Shown: positions 7,441 through 16,383, counted from the first letter of the stretch. The stretch is 64,000 nucleotides of DNA from Streptomyces sp. NBC_00249 (GCF_026342355.1 NZ_JAPEMV010000002.1:806001-870000), one strand, 5' to 3'. Numbers and translations: made by a program. Notes: a model not told the origin generated them from the letters alone.

Positions 7441-8124
7441 CTAGCCATGGCCGGTTGCTCCCGGACGGGCGGTTCCCAGCCAGTGGGCTATCGCTTCGCT
7501 GCGGGTGGTGCTGTGGAGCTTCGCGAAGATGCGGTTGATGTGGTTCTTGACCGTCTTCTCGCTGATGAAGCAGGCGCCGGCGATCTGCTGGTTGTTCATG
7601 CCGGACGCGATCAGGTCCATGATCTCCACCTCCCGCGAACTCAGCCCGAAGGCAACAGAGTTGTGCATGCGCTCCGTCGAGGATGGCACAGTTCGTTGCT
7701 GTTGCGAAGAGGCCCGGAGTTCCGTCAGGAGGGCGCTGGCCGCCGACGGGGTGAAGTGGGGGCGGCCCTGGTGGGTGTCGCGGACCGCGCGGAGGAGGTC
7801 GTCGGCGGTGAACTCGCCGTGGACGAGGTAGCCGCCCGCGCCCAGGAGCAGGGCTTCGCGGACGATGTCGGGCTCCTGGCTGTACGTCAGCATCAGGACC
7901 GGGGCCAGCCGCACCAGGTGCGGTAGCGCCGAGATGCCGTCGACGCCCGGCATCCGGACGTCCAGCAGGATCACGTCCGGCGTGTGGAGCCGGGTCAGGT
8001 GGAGGGCCTCGTGGCCGTCGCGGGCCTGGGCCACCACCTGGAGGTCCGGGGTCGTGCCGAGCAGGGTGGCGAGGCCTGCGCGGACCACCGGGTTGTCGTC
8101 GGCGATCAGGACGCGGAGGGTCAT
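7441..8124 (-). CDS. LuxR/NarL-family response regulator
   Basis: Protein of 227 residues. The receiver domain (residues 1-120) has acidic D9/D10 and the phospho-acceptor Asp55 in ILLDVRMPG. The C-terminal LuxR helix-turn-helix spans about 158-220 (FGLSSREVEIMDLIASGM, EKTVKNHINRIFAKL). The ATG at 8124 overlaps the stop of the histidine kinase gene by four bases (ATGA), so the two form a translationally coupled two-component system. It sits between the tadC-like gene and the pilin gene, and the pilin promoter region is the natural candidate target. Confidence 0.93.
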   Translation of the reverse strand: MTLRVLIADDNPVVRAGLATLLGTTPDLQVVAQARDGHEALHLTRLHTPDVILLDVRMPGVDGISALPHLVRLAPVLMLTYSQEPDIVREALLLGAGGYLVHGEFTADDLLRAVRDTHQGRPHFTPSAASALLTELRASSQQQRTVPSSTERMHNSVAFGLSSREVEIMDLIASGMNNQQIAGACFISEKTVKNHINRIFAKLHSTTRSEAIAHWLGTARPGATGHG

Positions 8125-9200
8125 GAGGCGCCGCCGAACGGGAGGACCAGCGAGAGCCGGGTGCCGGGGCCCGCCGGGCGGGGCCCCAGGTGCAGGGCGG
8201 CGCCGATCTCCGTCGCGCGTTCGCGCATGCCGAGCAGGCCGAAGTGCCCCGGGCGGTCCGGCCCCCCGGCCGGAAGGCCGATGCCGTCGTCCTCCACCGT
8301 GAGGGTGAGGGCGTCCGCGTCGGCGGAGAGGCCGATCGCGATGTGCGCCGCACACGCATGGCGCCGGGCGTTCTCCACCGCCTCGGCGGCGAGGCGGTGG
8401 AGGTGGTGGGTCAGGGGCGGGGGAAGGGACGGGAGGCCGGTGCTCAGGGTGAGCGAGGCGCCCGGGGTGGCGGAAGTGAGGGAGCGCAGGGCCGGGACGA
8501 GGGCCGGAGCCCGGAGGTCCGTCAGGAGGGCCCGGGATTCCGCCGACGCCGTGCGGGCGGCGTCCGCGACCAGCGCGGCCTGTTCGCGCAGCCGCTCCGG
8601 GTCCGGCGTGCGGGTCAGGGCGTCCGCCGCCAGGGCCAGCCCGTGCAGGGTCTTGGACACCGAGTCGTGCATCTCCCGGGCCAGCCGCTCCCGTTCGGCC
8701 CGCGCGGCCGCCCCCCGTACGGCCTCCGCGAAGCGCGGCAGCAGCCCCCGTACCGAGGACGCCGCCGCACCGGCCACCCCGCACAGCAGGCACAGCGTGA
8801 CGCCGCCCCCGAGCGCGGCCACCGCCGCCGCCTGGGCGGCCGCGTACACCGCCGAGCCCCGCCACCCGTGGACCAGCCCGGCCAGCAGCGGGGTGCCGAG
8901 CGCGACCAGGCCGACGACAGGGGTCGTGGGGCCGGCCGCCGCGAGCAGGAGTCCGGTCAAGGCCATGTCGGCCACCAGCAGCCACCGGTGGCGCAGCAGC
9001 AGCGGGCCGAAGCGCTCCCAGCCCCGGTGGAGGGCGTACGAGAGCACGAAGGTCAGGGCCAGGGCCGCCAACGCCGTGCCGGACGGGGCGAAGGGGGCGC
9101 CGACGGCGGTGATCACCAGGCGGAGGGAGAGGACCTGCCGGCAGAGGTTCCGGAGGGCGTTCGTCTCGATCCGCGGGGAGAGAACAGTAGCCATCGTCAC
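8121..9200 (-). CDS. membrane sensor histidine kinase (HisKA_3, NarX/DegS type)
   Basis: Protein of about 359 residues with four to five membrane helices in residues 25-150. Then come the dimerisation/phospho-acceptor region with His178 in LAREMHDSVSKTLHG, the N-box EAVENARRHA and the G-box DDGIGLP...HFGLLGMRER. The cognate regulator is encoded immediately downstream. The start may be GTG 9200, right after the tadC-like stop, or ATG 9194, which has the better-spaced TGAGGTG site; the protein differs by two residues. No extracellular sensor loop of size is seen, so it may sense a membrane signal. The association with a pilus locus suggests control of pilus expression. Confidence 0.92.
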   Translation of the reverse strand: MTMATVLSPRIETNALRNLCRQVLSLRLVITAVGAPFAPSGTALAALALTFVLSYALHRGWERFGPLLLRHRWLLVADMALTGLLLAAAGPTTPVVGLVALGTPLLAGLVHGWRGSAVYAAAQAAAVAALGGGVTLCLLCGVAGAAASSVRGLLPRFAEAVRGAAARAERERLAREMHDSVSKTLHGLALAADALTRTPDPERLREQAALVADAARTASAESRALLTDLRAPALVPALRSLTSATPGASLTLSTGLPSLPPPLTHHLHRLAAEAVENARRHACAAHIAIGLSADADALTLTVEDDGIGLPAGGPDRPGHFGLLGMRERATEIGAALHLGPRPAGPGTRLSLVLPFGGAS

Positions 9201-9201
9201 C

Positions 9202-10104
9202 TCACCCGCCCCCGAGCAGCGCGCCGAAGTCCACGTTCGCGCCGTAGACGAAGCCGCAGACCAGCAGGATCAGCGTCCCCGGCAGCATGAACATGGTGAC
9301 GGCGAAGGTGGCCTTGGGGACGGCCCGCGCCGCCCGCCGCCGCGCGTTCTGCGCGTCGGTGCGCCGCATGTCCTCGGCGATGGCGATGAGGGTCTCCACG
9401 ATCGGCGAGCCGAGCTCCTCGCCCTGCTGGAGGGCGGTGACGAACTGCGCGACCTGCTCGGAGTCGTTGCGCCGCCGCAGTTCGTCGAAGGCCTGGCGGC
9501 GGCTGACGCCCATGTCCATCTGCTGGAGGGTGATCCGGATCTCGTCGGACCAGGGGCCCTCGTACTTGTCCGCGACCCGCTCCAGCGCCTGCCGGAAGCC
9601 GAGCCCGGCGCTGACGACGACGGCGAGGACGTCGAGGAAGTCCGGGAGTATCCGCTCGATGTGGTCCCGGCGGACCCGGATCGCCGACCACAGGCCGACC
9701 TCGATCCAGAACAGCCCGAACGCCACCATGAACAGGGCGAAGACGAGGCGGCCGTTCATCAGCATGGCGAGCGCCCCGAGCCCGCCCAGGAAGCCGTAGA
9801 CCGCGCGCCGGGCAGCGTACCGGTCGATGGTGAGGCCCGCCGGGTTGCCCGCCATGTCGATCTGGCGGCGTTTGCGCGCCACCTGCTTGGGGCCCATCAG
9901 CCGCAGCACCAGCGGCGCCCAGCGGATGCCGAGGCGGTCGACGACCGAGCCGACCGCCGTCGTACGGGACGCGCCGACCTCCAGGGCCAGGGCGAGGTCC
10001 GAGGGCAGGGTGACGTCGGCGCGGTAGAGGCGGATGCCGTACAGGACGCCGAAGACGGACAGGGCGGCGCCGAGCGCGAGGAGCAGCGGTAGGTACGCGG
10101 TCAT
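9202..10104 (-). CDS. TadC-like type II secretion F-domain protein
   Basis: Protein of 300 residues, an integral membrane platform protein of a Tad/type IV pilus system. Hydrophobic helices lie near residues 5-23, 107-143 and 275-293. The F domain lies at about 160-285 (FLDVLAVVVSAGLGFRQALERVA, QFVTALQQGEELGSPIVETL). It should work with the TadB-like protein encoded just upstream to form the inner-membrane base that the CpaF ATPase drives. ATG start; 14 bases separate it from the tadB-like gene. Confidence 0.92.
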   Translation of the reverse strand: MTAYLPLLLALGAALSVFGVLYGIRLYRADVTLPSDLALALEVGASRTTAVGSVVDRLGIRWAPLVLRLMGPKQVARKRRQIDMAGNPAGLTIDRYAARRAVYGFLGGLGALAMLMNGRLVFALFMVAFGLFWIEVGLWSAIRVRRDHIERILPDFLDVLAVVVSAGLGFRQALERVADKYEGPWSDEIRITLQQMDMGVSRRQAFDELRRRNDSEQVAQFVTALQQGEELGSPIVETLIAIAEDMRRTDAQNARRRAARAVPKATFAVTMFMLPGTLILLVCGFVYGANVDFGALLGGG

Positions 10105-10118
10105 GTGTCCTCGCCCCC

Positions 10119-11057
10119 TCAGACGTCGATCTTCGACAGGCGGCGGATGAGGACGAAGCCCAGCGCGAACAGGCCGAGCGACACGATGACGGCGACCTGC
10201 CCGACGAACGCGCCGGTCATCCGGTCCAGGGCGCCGGGCATCATCGTGTTGACGAGCAGCAGCGAGCCCAGCCCGATGGCGGGCACCAGGTACGCGGTCA
10301 CCGTCACCTGCGAGAGCTGCGTACGGATCTCCCTGCGGGTCTCCTTGCGCTGCTCCAGCGTCACCGTGAGGTTGCGCAGGCTCCCCACGATGGCCCCGCC
10401 CGCCCGCGCGGACAGGACGAGGGTGGACACCAGGACGACCAGTTCGCGCGACGGGAGCCGGTCGACGATCTCCCCGAGGGACTCCTCGATGGAGTGGCCG
10501 ACGGCGAGCCGGTCGGCGACCCGGGCCAGTTCCTCCCCGGCCGGCGCCTCCAGTTCCTCCGCCGCCATGCCGATGGCCGTACGCAGGGCCAGGCCGGCCT
10601 GGGTGGCGTTGGCGAGGATCCGGGCGAGCTCGGGGAGCTGGTTGATGAAGCGTTCGGTGCGCCGGGTGCGCTGCCAGGTGAGGAAGGCGTTGGCGGCCCA
10701 GATGCCGATCAGGCCGGCGACCGGCCCGAAGAACGGGGCCAGCAGGGAGGAGGCGATCAGCCAGATCCCGGCGACGGCGAGGAGCATGTAGACGAAGAAC
10801 TCGCCCGGGGTGAGGTCCAGTCCGGTGGTGGCGAGCTTCAGCTCGATGCGCCGGCCCAGCCTGGTCCGGCGCAGCCTGCGGTCCACGCCCGGGAAGCGGC
10901 GCTTGCGCCCCGACGGCGGCGGTTCGCCGCTCGCCGAGAGCCGTTCGACGAGTGCGGCGCGCTGGGCGTGGCCGGAGGAGTACGCGTGCACGCCGAGGAT
11001 CACGAGCAGGCCGGCCAGCAGGGTGGCGCCGAGGGTGAGGAGGACGGCATTGGTCAC
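10119..11057 (-). CDS. TadB-like type II secretion F-domain protein
   Basis: Protein of 312 residues with an N-terminal membrane helix (residues 5-25), a basic cytoplasmic segment (SGRKRRFPGVDRRLRRTRLG), two central helices near 92-125 and the F domain at about 150-300 (LARILANATQAGLALRTAIG, LVLSARAGGAIVGSLRNL). It is the second membrane platform protein of the Tad machine. The start GTG 11057 overlaps the cpaF stop by four bases, which shows tight operon structure. Confidence 0.92.
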   Translation of the reverse strand: MTNAVLLTLGATLLAGLLVILGVHAYSSGHAQRAALVERLSASGEPPPSGRKRRFPGVDRRLRRTRLGRRIELKLATTGLDLTPGEFFVYMLLAVAGIWLIASSLLAPFFGPVAGLIGIWAANAFLTWQRTRRTERFINQLPELARILANATQAGLALRTAIGMAAEELEAPAGEELARVADRLAVGHSIEESLGEIVDRLPSRELVVLVSTLVLSARAGGAIVGSLRNLTVTLEQRKETRREIRTQLSQVTVTAYLVPAIGLGSLLLVNTMMPGALDRMTGAFVGQVAVIVSLGLFALGFVLIRRLSKIDV

Positions 11058-12409
11058 AGGACGGTCCGGGAGGTCAGCGGGTCGAAGGGGTCGTACGGGT
11101 CGTCCGCCGGCGCGACCCCGAAGGCCTGGGGGATCGGCTGGCTGTGCATGTAGAGGCGCTCGGCGGTCCGGCGCGGCAGCGGGTGGTAGGCGAAGTAGCC
11201 CTGCACCCGGCCGTCGGCGCCCATGGGCTGGGCGAGGAAACGGCAGACGGTGGTGATCCGGAAGGGTTCGCGGCCGTGCGAGTCGAGGATGGAGATCTCC
11301 GTGACGCGGCGCGAGCCGTCGCCGAAGCGGGTGAGCTGGACGATGACGTTGACGGCGCTGTTGATCTGGTCCTGGAGCGCCTCGAAGGGGATCTCGACCT
11401 CCGACATGGAGGCGAGGGTCTGGAGGCGGGTGAGGGCCTCGGCGGAGCTGTTGGCGTGGACGGTGGCGAGGGAGCCGTCGTGGCCGGTGGACATCGCCTG
11501 GAGCATGTCGAGGGTCTCGCCGCCGCGGACCTCGCCGACGATGATGCGGTCGGGGCGCATGCGCAGGGAGTTGCGTACGAGGTCGCGGATGGTGATCTGG
11601 CCCTTGCCCTCCACGTTCGCCGGGCGGGATTCGAGGCGGATGACGTGTGCCTGCTGGAGCTGGAGTTCGGCCGAGTCCTCGATGGTGATGATGCGTTCGC
11701 CCTCCGGGATGAGGGCGGAGAGGGCGTTGAGGAGGGTGGTCTTGCCGGTGCCCGTGGCTCCGGAGACGATCACGTTCAGCTTCGACTGCACCAGCCCGGA
11801 CAGCAGCAGGAGCATCTGCTCGTCGAGGGAGCCGAGGGCGATCATCTCGGGGAGGGTGAAGGCGCGCGGGAAGCGGCGGATGGTGAGCGTGGCGCCGGTG
11901 AGGGACAGCGGCGGGATGATGACGTTGACGCGCTCCCCGCTGGGCAGGCGCGCGTCGACCATCGGATTCGCCTCGTCCACGCGCCGGTTGACGGTGGAGA
12001 CGATGCGCTCGATGGTCTGCATCAGCTGCTCGTGCGAGGCGAAGCGCAGCGGCAGCTGCTCGACCCGGCCGGCCCGCTCGACGAAGATCTGGTCCGGGCC
12101 GTTGACCATGATCTCGGAGATGGAGGCGTCTTCGAGGAGCGGTTCGAGCACGCCGAGTCCGAGGGCCTCGTCGACGACCCGGCGGATCAGCTGGGCGCGC
12201 TCGGCGGTGGACAGGACGGGGCCCTCGCGGCTGATGATGTGCCCGAGTACGCGCTCCAGGCGCGCCCGGCGCTCGGCGGGCGCGAGCGCGGACATCTCGG
12301 CGAGGTCGATCTCCTCGAGCAGCTTGGCGCGGTACGAGGAGACCAGGCGGCCGTCCTCGCGGGGGCCATGGCGGTCGTCGGGGGTGCTGACCCGGGAACG
12401 CAGGCTCAC
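11054..12409 (-). CDS. CpaF/TadA family secretion ATPase
   Basis: Protein of 451 residues, the cytoplasmic hexameric ATPase that powers Tad/Flp pilus assembly. The N-terminal helical domain (1-85) precedes the typical ISEIMVNGPDQIFVERAGR at about 97-115. Walker A is GATGTGKT at 217-224, and Walker B with the Asp and His boxes follows (RPDRIIVGEVRGGE, then MSTGHDGSLATVHANS). All catalytic motifs look intact. The GTG 12409 overlaps the upstream tadE stop (GTGA). Confidence 0.95.
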   Translation of the reverse strand: MSLRSRVSTPDDRHGPREDGRLVSSYRAKLLEEIDLAEMSALAPAERRARLERVLGHIISREGPVLSTAERAQLIRRVVDEALGLGVLEPLLEDASISEIMVNGPDQIFVERAGRVEQLPLRFASHEQLMQTIERIVSTVNRRVDEANPMVDARLPSGERVNVIIPPLSLTGATLTIRRFPRAFTLPEMIALGSLDEQMLLLLSGLVQSKLNVIVSGATGTGKTTLLNALSALIPEGERIITIEDSAELQLQQAHVIRLESRPANVEGKGQITIRDLVRNSLRMRPDRIIVGEVRGGETLDMLQAMSTGHDGSLATVHANSSAEALTRLQTLASMSEVEIPFEALQDQINSAVNVIVQLTRFGDGSRRVTEISILDSHGREPFRITTVCRFLAQPMGADGRVQGYFAYHPLPRRTAERLYMHSQPIPQAFGVAPADDPYDPFDPLTSRTVL

Positions 12410-12774
12410 GGTCGGGCTCCGTTCGGGTCGTCGTTGGGCATGACGGCCGTTGCCGTGGCCGGCTTCGGGTCCAGTCCGGGGATGATCGAGTTGATCGGTA
12501 TGGACACGCGCGCGGTGACGGCGTCGGCGTCCTTGGTCACGTCGACGTCGGCGGTGAGGCCGCCCCGGACGGCCGCCCGGCCCGCCGCCGCCCCGCCCGA
12601 GCCCTTGCGGGCCTCCACCCGCGCCGCCGTCCGCGCGGCGGTGTCGGCCTGTTCGTGGACGTAGGCGATCCAGCCGAGCTGGATCCCGCAGAGCGCGACG
12701 AACAGCAGGATCGGGACGAAACCGATGTATTCCAGGGCCACTTGGCCCCGGTCGGAGCGGATGCGTCGGCTCAT
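12406..12774 (-). CDS. TadE-like pseudopilin (first of two)
   Basis: Protein of 122 residues with the TadE signal: a basic start MSRRIRSDRGQVALEYIGF, Glu at +5 of the predicted mature protein, one membrane helix (about 18-36) and an extracytoplasmic domain that contains VHEQADTAARTAARVEA. The ATG at 12774 is taken because it gives the standard short leader; the open frame continues upstream within the neighbour gene. It lies four bases after the stop of the second tadE and overlaps the cpaF start. Confidence 0.85.
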   Translation of the reverse strand: MSRRIRSDRGQVALEYIGFVPILLFVALCGIQLGWIAYVHEQADTAARTAARVEARKGSGGAAAGRAAVRGGLTADVDVTKDADAVTARVSIPINSIIPGLDPKPATATAVMPNDDPNGARP

Positions 12775-12778
12775 GCCG

Positions 12779-13162
12779 TCACTCCTCCCTCTCCATCGCG
12801 GCGCCGGCCGTGCCGTCGATCTCGCCGAAGCTGAGCCCGGGGAACAGGACGGGGACCTGGAGCTTGACCGTCGCCTTGTAGACGTCGCCTTCCTTCCGGC
12901 AGTGAGGGGTCCCCATGTTCCAGGCACCCCCGATGTGTTCCCCCGCCGCCGCCGCGCACGCCCCGTCGCCCTTGACCGCGCCCGCGCGGGCCGCCTCGTC
13001 CGCGGCGTTCCCGGCCAGGGAGAAGGCGTAGCCGATCAGTACGCACTCCCACACCGCCGCGACGAGCAGCAGGATGAGGGGGACCATGCCGACGAACTCG
13101 ACGGCCACCTGGCCCCGGTCCCGGGCTCCCCGGTCCCCGCGTACGGATCCGCGCGCGGCCAT
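12779..13162 (-). CDS. TadE-like pseudopilin (second)
   Basis: Protein of 127 residues. DRGQVAVEFVGMVPLILLL gives a prepilin-type signal with Glu +5 and one membrane helix. It is followed by GNAADEAARAGAVKGDG and a beta-rich tail with two Cys (residues 69 and 87), perhaps a disulphide. Related in plan to the TadE-like protein encoded directly downstream but not closely similar outside the signal region. Such minor pseudopilins are thought to prime assembly. ATG start three bases after the cpaE-like stop. Confidence 0.85.
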   Translation of the reverse strand: MAARGSVRGDRGARDRGQVAVEFVGMVPLILLLVAAVWECVLIGYAFSLAGNAADEAARAGAVKGDGACAAAAGEHIGGAWNMGTPHCRKEGDVYKATVKLQVPVLFPGLSFGEIDGTAGAAMEREE

Positions 13163-13165
13163 CCG

Positions 13166-14458
13166 TCAGCCCTCCCGGCCGCGCCGCAGGCGGGCCACCG
13201 GGCCGGCCGCGCGGACGGCGAGGGCCGATCCGGAGCCGCCGGAGGCGCCGCCTGCGGCGGCCTGGGCCGGGACGGACGGGTCCTGCGCGGCGGTGAGGAG
13301 GCCGAGTTCGCCCGCGAGGGTCCACAGGGCCTGCTTGACGGTGGAGCGGTTGTCGAGGTCCTGCACCCGGCCCGCGTCCACGACGGCCTGGAGTTCCTTG
13401 AAGGCGGCGGGGACGGGGGTGCGGGTGGCCCGGGTCTTGGTGATCTTCTGGATGAGGGCGGGCTGGATCTCGGTGTGCTTGCTCCAGCGGTTGACCACCA
13501 TGGTGGTGTCCTCGGCCTTGCGCACCTGGAGCCGCTCCCACATCCGCACCAGCCGCTTCGCCGCGCGGACGGCGACCACGTCCGGGGTGGTGACGAGCAC
13601 CGCCACGTCGGCCGTCTCCACGGCGGCGGCGTTCGCGCCCGTCACCTGGGTGCCGCAGTCGATGACGACGATCTCGTAGCGGGCGCGCAGGGCGCCGATG
13701 ACGTGCCGGGCCGCCCGCTCGTCGACCTCCTCGCCCCGCTCGCCCTCGGCCGGGGCCAGCAGCAGGGCGAGGCCGGTGCGGTCGTCGTAGACCGCGTCCT
13801 GCAGGACGCGGGGCGAGATGTCCTGGATCCCGGCGAGGTCGGCGATGGAGCGGCGGAACTGCACGTCGAGGTAGGAGCCGACGTCGCCGGCCTGGAGGTC
13901 GAGGTCCACCAGCGCGGTGCGCCGCCCGGCGGCGGCCGCCGCGAGCGCGAACTGCACCGCGGTGAAGGTGGTGCCGACGCCGCCCTTGGCCCCGGTGACG
14001 GTGACGACCCGCCCGCCCGGGCCGGCCGGGGTGTCCGCTCCCCGGCCCAGGTGGCGGCGTACGCCCACGGACCACTGGGCGGCGGCCTGGACGCGGGCGG
14101 CGAGTTCCTCGTAGGCGAGGGGGAGGCTGATCAGGCCGCGCGCGCCGGAGTCCATGGCGGCGGAGAACAGGGCGGGGCCGGTCTCGGAGGAGAGCAGGAC
14201 CACACCCACCGCGGGGAAGCGCAGGGCGACTTCGCGGATGAGGTCCAGGGCGGGGACGGGCCCGATCCGCTCGTGGACGAGGACCACCTCGGGGAGTTCG
14301 TCGATGGACTCCGAGGCGAGGCGGGCGAGGGTGTCGAGGAGGGTGGTGGAGTCGGGTACGGGGCCGGCGGGCTCGGCGTCGGGGAGCTGGCTGAGCAGCG
14401 CGAGGACGGCGCGGGCGGCGTCGGGGTCACCGGCGGCGGGGAGGATGCGGGTGGTCAT
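13166..14458 (-). CDS. CpaE/TadZ-like ParA-family ATPase
   Basis: Protein of 430 residues. The N-terminal part (residues 1-125) resembles a receiver-like domain, as in CpaE/TadZ localisation factors. A deviant Walker A follows (KGGVGTT at 158-164 in VVTVTGAKGGVGTTFTA), with TALVDLDLQAGDVG and IVVIDCGTQVTGA further on, a MinD/ParA fold. It probably places the pilus machine within the cell. The C-terminal 40 residues are Gly/Ala-rich. ATG 14458 is eight bases after the cpaB-like stop. The frame is open well upstream but only as out-of-frame cpaB DNA. Confidence 0.92.
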   Translation of the reverse strand: MTTRILPAAGDPDAARAVLALLSQLPDAEPAGPVPDSTTLLDTLARLASESIDELPEVVLVHERIGPVPALDLIREVALRFPAVGVVLLSSETGPALFSAAMDSGARGLISLPLAYEELAARVQAAAQWSVGVRRHLGRGADTPAGPGGRVVTVTGAKGGVGTTFTAVQFALAAAAAGRRTALVDLDLQAGDVGSYLDVQFRRSIADLAGIQDISPRVLQDAVYDDRTGLALLLAPAEGERGEEVDERAARHVIGALRARYEIVVIDCGTQVTGANAAAVETADVAVLVTTPDVVAVRAAKRLVRMWERLQVRKAEDTTMVVNRWSKHTEIQPALIQKITKTRATRTPVPAAFKELQAVVDAGRVQDLDNRSTVKQALWTLAGELGLLTAAQDPSVPAQAAAGGASGGSGSALAVRAAGPVARLRRGREG

Positions 14459-14466
14459 CGGGCGGC

Positions 14467-15168
14467 TCACCTGTCCCCGTCGAGGGTGTACGTGCGGTCG
14501 CCCGGGGTGGGCGCGGAGTCGGTGCCGGGGGCCACCAGGGCCAGGCGGACGTGCTCGGCGAAGGACTCGGCGTAGGCGACGCGCTGGGTGTCCTTGGTGT
14601 TCAGGGCGAAGGTGATCGGGACGACCTCGGCGGGGCCCTGCTTGTTGCCGTCCTTGTCGAGGGAGGTCAGTTTGCCGACTCCGAGGACGCGGGCGTTGGG
14701 GACGATGATCACCGAGCGCGCCGGGTCGGTGTCCTTGGCGCCCTTGAAGGTGGCGATGATGTTGACCTTCGCGCCGGAGGTGATCTTGCCGGCCACGCCC
14801 GTGGCGGCGTCGACCATGATCGCGATCTCCTGCTCCCCGGGCTGGAGCTGCGGCTTGTCGACGAACATGTCCGCCTGGAGCAGCGAGCCCTTCTTCAGGG
14901 TGGTCAGCGCGATCTTGTCCTTGAGCGCGCCGAGGTCGGTGACGGCGGTGTCGGAGAGCCACCGCTTGGGGACCGTGATCTGCTCGAACTGGCCTGCGCT
15001 GAGCGCGCTGTACGGCGCGATGTCGCCCTTGACCCGGTAGGCGACCGTCTCGGCGCCGACCTTGGAGTTCACGTCGCCGATGACCACGAGGACCCCGCCG
15101 AAGGCCGCGAGGGCGCACAGGACCGACAGCAGGAGCAGGATGACGCCGCGGCGCTGGCGTGAGTTCAT
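14467..15168 (-). CDS. CpaB/RcpC-like SAF-domain protein
   Basis: Protein of 233 residues with an N-terminal membrane anchor (residues 9-32) and an SAF domain at about 40-110 (VKGDIAPYSALSAGQFEQI, LTTLKKGSLLQADMF), then a beta-rich RcpC-like region. In Tad systems CpaB/RcpC is a periplasmic or wall-zone protein of unclear mechanism. ATG 15168 lies 39 bases downstream of the zinc-ribbon gene. Order and direction place it in the Tad operon. Confidence 0.85.
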   Translation of the reverse strand: MNSRQRRGVILLLLSVLCALAAFGGVLVVIGDVNSKVGAETVAYRVKGDIAPYSALSAGQFEQITVPKRWLSDTAVTDLGALKDKIALTTLKKGSLLQADMFVDKPQLQPGEQEIAIMVDAATGVAGKITSGAKVNIIATFKGAKDTDPARSVIIVPNARVLGVGKLTSLDKDGNKQGPAEVVPITFALNTKDTQRVAYAESFAEHVRLALVAPGTDSAPTPGDRTYTLDGDR

Positions 15169-15207
15169 GGCCGTACTACCTCGCCGTTCTTCGTTCGTTC
15201 GGGCCGG

Positions 15208-16140
15208 TCAGGAGCGGGATCTGGAGCGGGTGCGCGAGCGGGCCGGAAGGGCCGCGGAGGCGGCCTGGGGCGGCGGGGTGGCGGGCGGGGCGGTCAGCGG
15301 GGCGGAGCAGAAGCCGCAGCGGTTGCCGATGAGCTCGAACCCGCACCAGCGGCACTCCTCGCGGCGGACCGAGGCGACGAGCTGGTAGAGCACGGACACG
15401 TCCGGGATGGCGGCGGCGAACTCGACCAGCTTCGGGGTCGCCCACCAGCCGGCCGAGTCGGCGGGCAGCGGGTTCTCCATGACGCCCTGCACCTGCCAGG
15501 CGGGCGCCAGTTCGGCGGCCACCCAGTCGGAGGTGAGCTGGCCGCGCGCGAAGGTGAGGTGCGTGGCGAAGGCCGGCCCGGGCGGCAGCACCCCGGCGGC
15601 CGGGGCGGTGGCGGCCCCCGCGCCCGAGGCGGGCGGGAGCTTGGCCAGGTGCGGGGCAGGGTGGGCGAGTACGGCGAACTGGGCGCTGGGCGACCAGGAC
15701 CGGGCGTGCGCCTTGAGCCCGACGGGGACCCGGTCCAGCTTTGCGACCGTACCCAGCAGCGCGCCCGCGTAGATGTAGTGGGACAGCAGCCGGGCGGCCG
15801 AGGCGATCACCCCGGGGCTGAAGTCGCAGACGGTCAGCTGGCGCAGCTGACGGACCAGCACGGCGGTGCCCAGGGGCGGGAGGTCGAGGTCGAGGAGCGC
15901 GATCCGGTCGGTCTCCAGGATGGCCCGTACGGTGTGCAGCCGGCGGGTGGTGGCCGGCGGCAGCCAGGACGGTACGACGACGACCAGGTGGCCGTGGCGC
16001 TCCAGCAGGGCGGAGGTCTCGGCGAGCGCGCCCTCGAGGTCGGCCTCGCCGGGCGGGCGCAGGACGGCGGCGCCCGGGGTGTGCCGGTCGGGCGCCGGCA
16101 GCACCAGGTCGGCGCTGGTGACAGCAATCGCGGTCGGCAC
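15208..16140 (-). CDS. unrecognised protein with C-terminal zinc ribbon, first gene of Tad series
   Basis: Protein of about 310 residues that I do not recognise. The N-terminal two thirds look alpha/beta (GHLVVVVPSWLPP, IALLDLDLPPLGTAVLVRQL) and resemble a Rossmann-like or ATPase-derived fold without a P-loop. Near residue 270 there is a two-CxxC zinc-ribbon motif (CRWCGFELIGNRCGFC), and the tail is Pro/Ala then Arg/Ser-rich. GTG 16140 is preferred because GGGGGG lies six bases before it; a GTG at 16158 is the alternative. It is leftward and 39 bases before cpaB, so it is likely the first gene of the Tad operon and could be a regulator or assembly factor. Confidence 0.7.
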   Translation of the reverse strand: MPTAIAVTSADLVLPAPDRHTPGAAVLRPPGEADLEGALAETSALLERHGHLVVVVPSWLPPATTRRLHTVRAILETDRIALLDLDLPPLGTAVLVRQLRQLTVCDFSPGVIASAARLLSHYIYAGALLGTVAKLDRVPVGLKAHARSWSPSAQFAVLAHPAPHLAKLPPASGAGAATAPAAGVLPPGPAFATHLTFARGQLTSDWVAAELAPAWQVQGVMENPLPADSAGWWATPKLVEFAAAIPDVSVLYQLVASVRREECRWCGFELIGNRCGFCSAPLTAPPATPPPQAASAALPARSRTRSRSRS

Positions 16141-16383
16141 GTGAATCCCCCCGTTCACCCGTTACGCCGCGCCTCGTTCACGCGGTCGTCACGTACGCGC
16201 TCGTACTGCGCGACCGCAAACGATCGACGCTCTTCCCCCCATGCCCGAGCACCATATCCGCGTCCCCGCTGGCGGGGCAGGGCCTTGGGAATTCCTGTGC
16301 CGGAAGCACATGTCACAGGTGATCGGAAACCCGGACAACAGGGATCGGGCGTCCGTTCATTTCAAGCCACTTCGCAAAGACCC

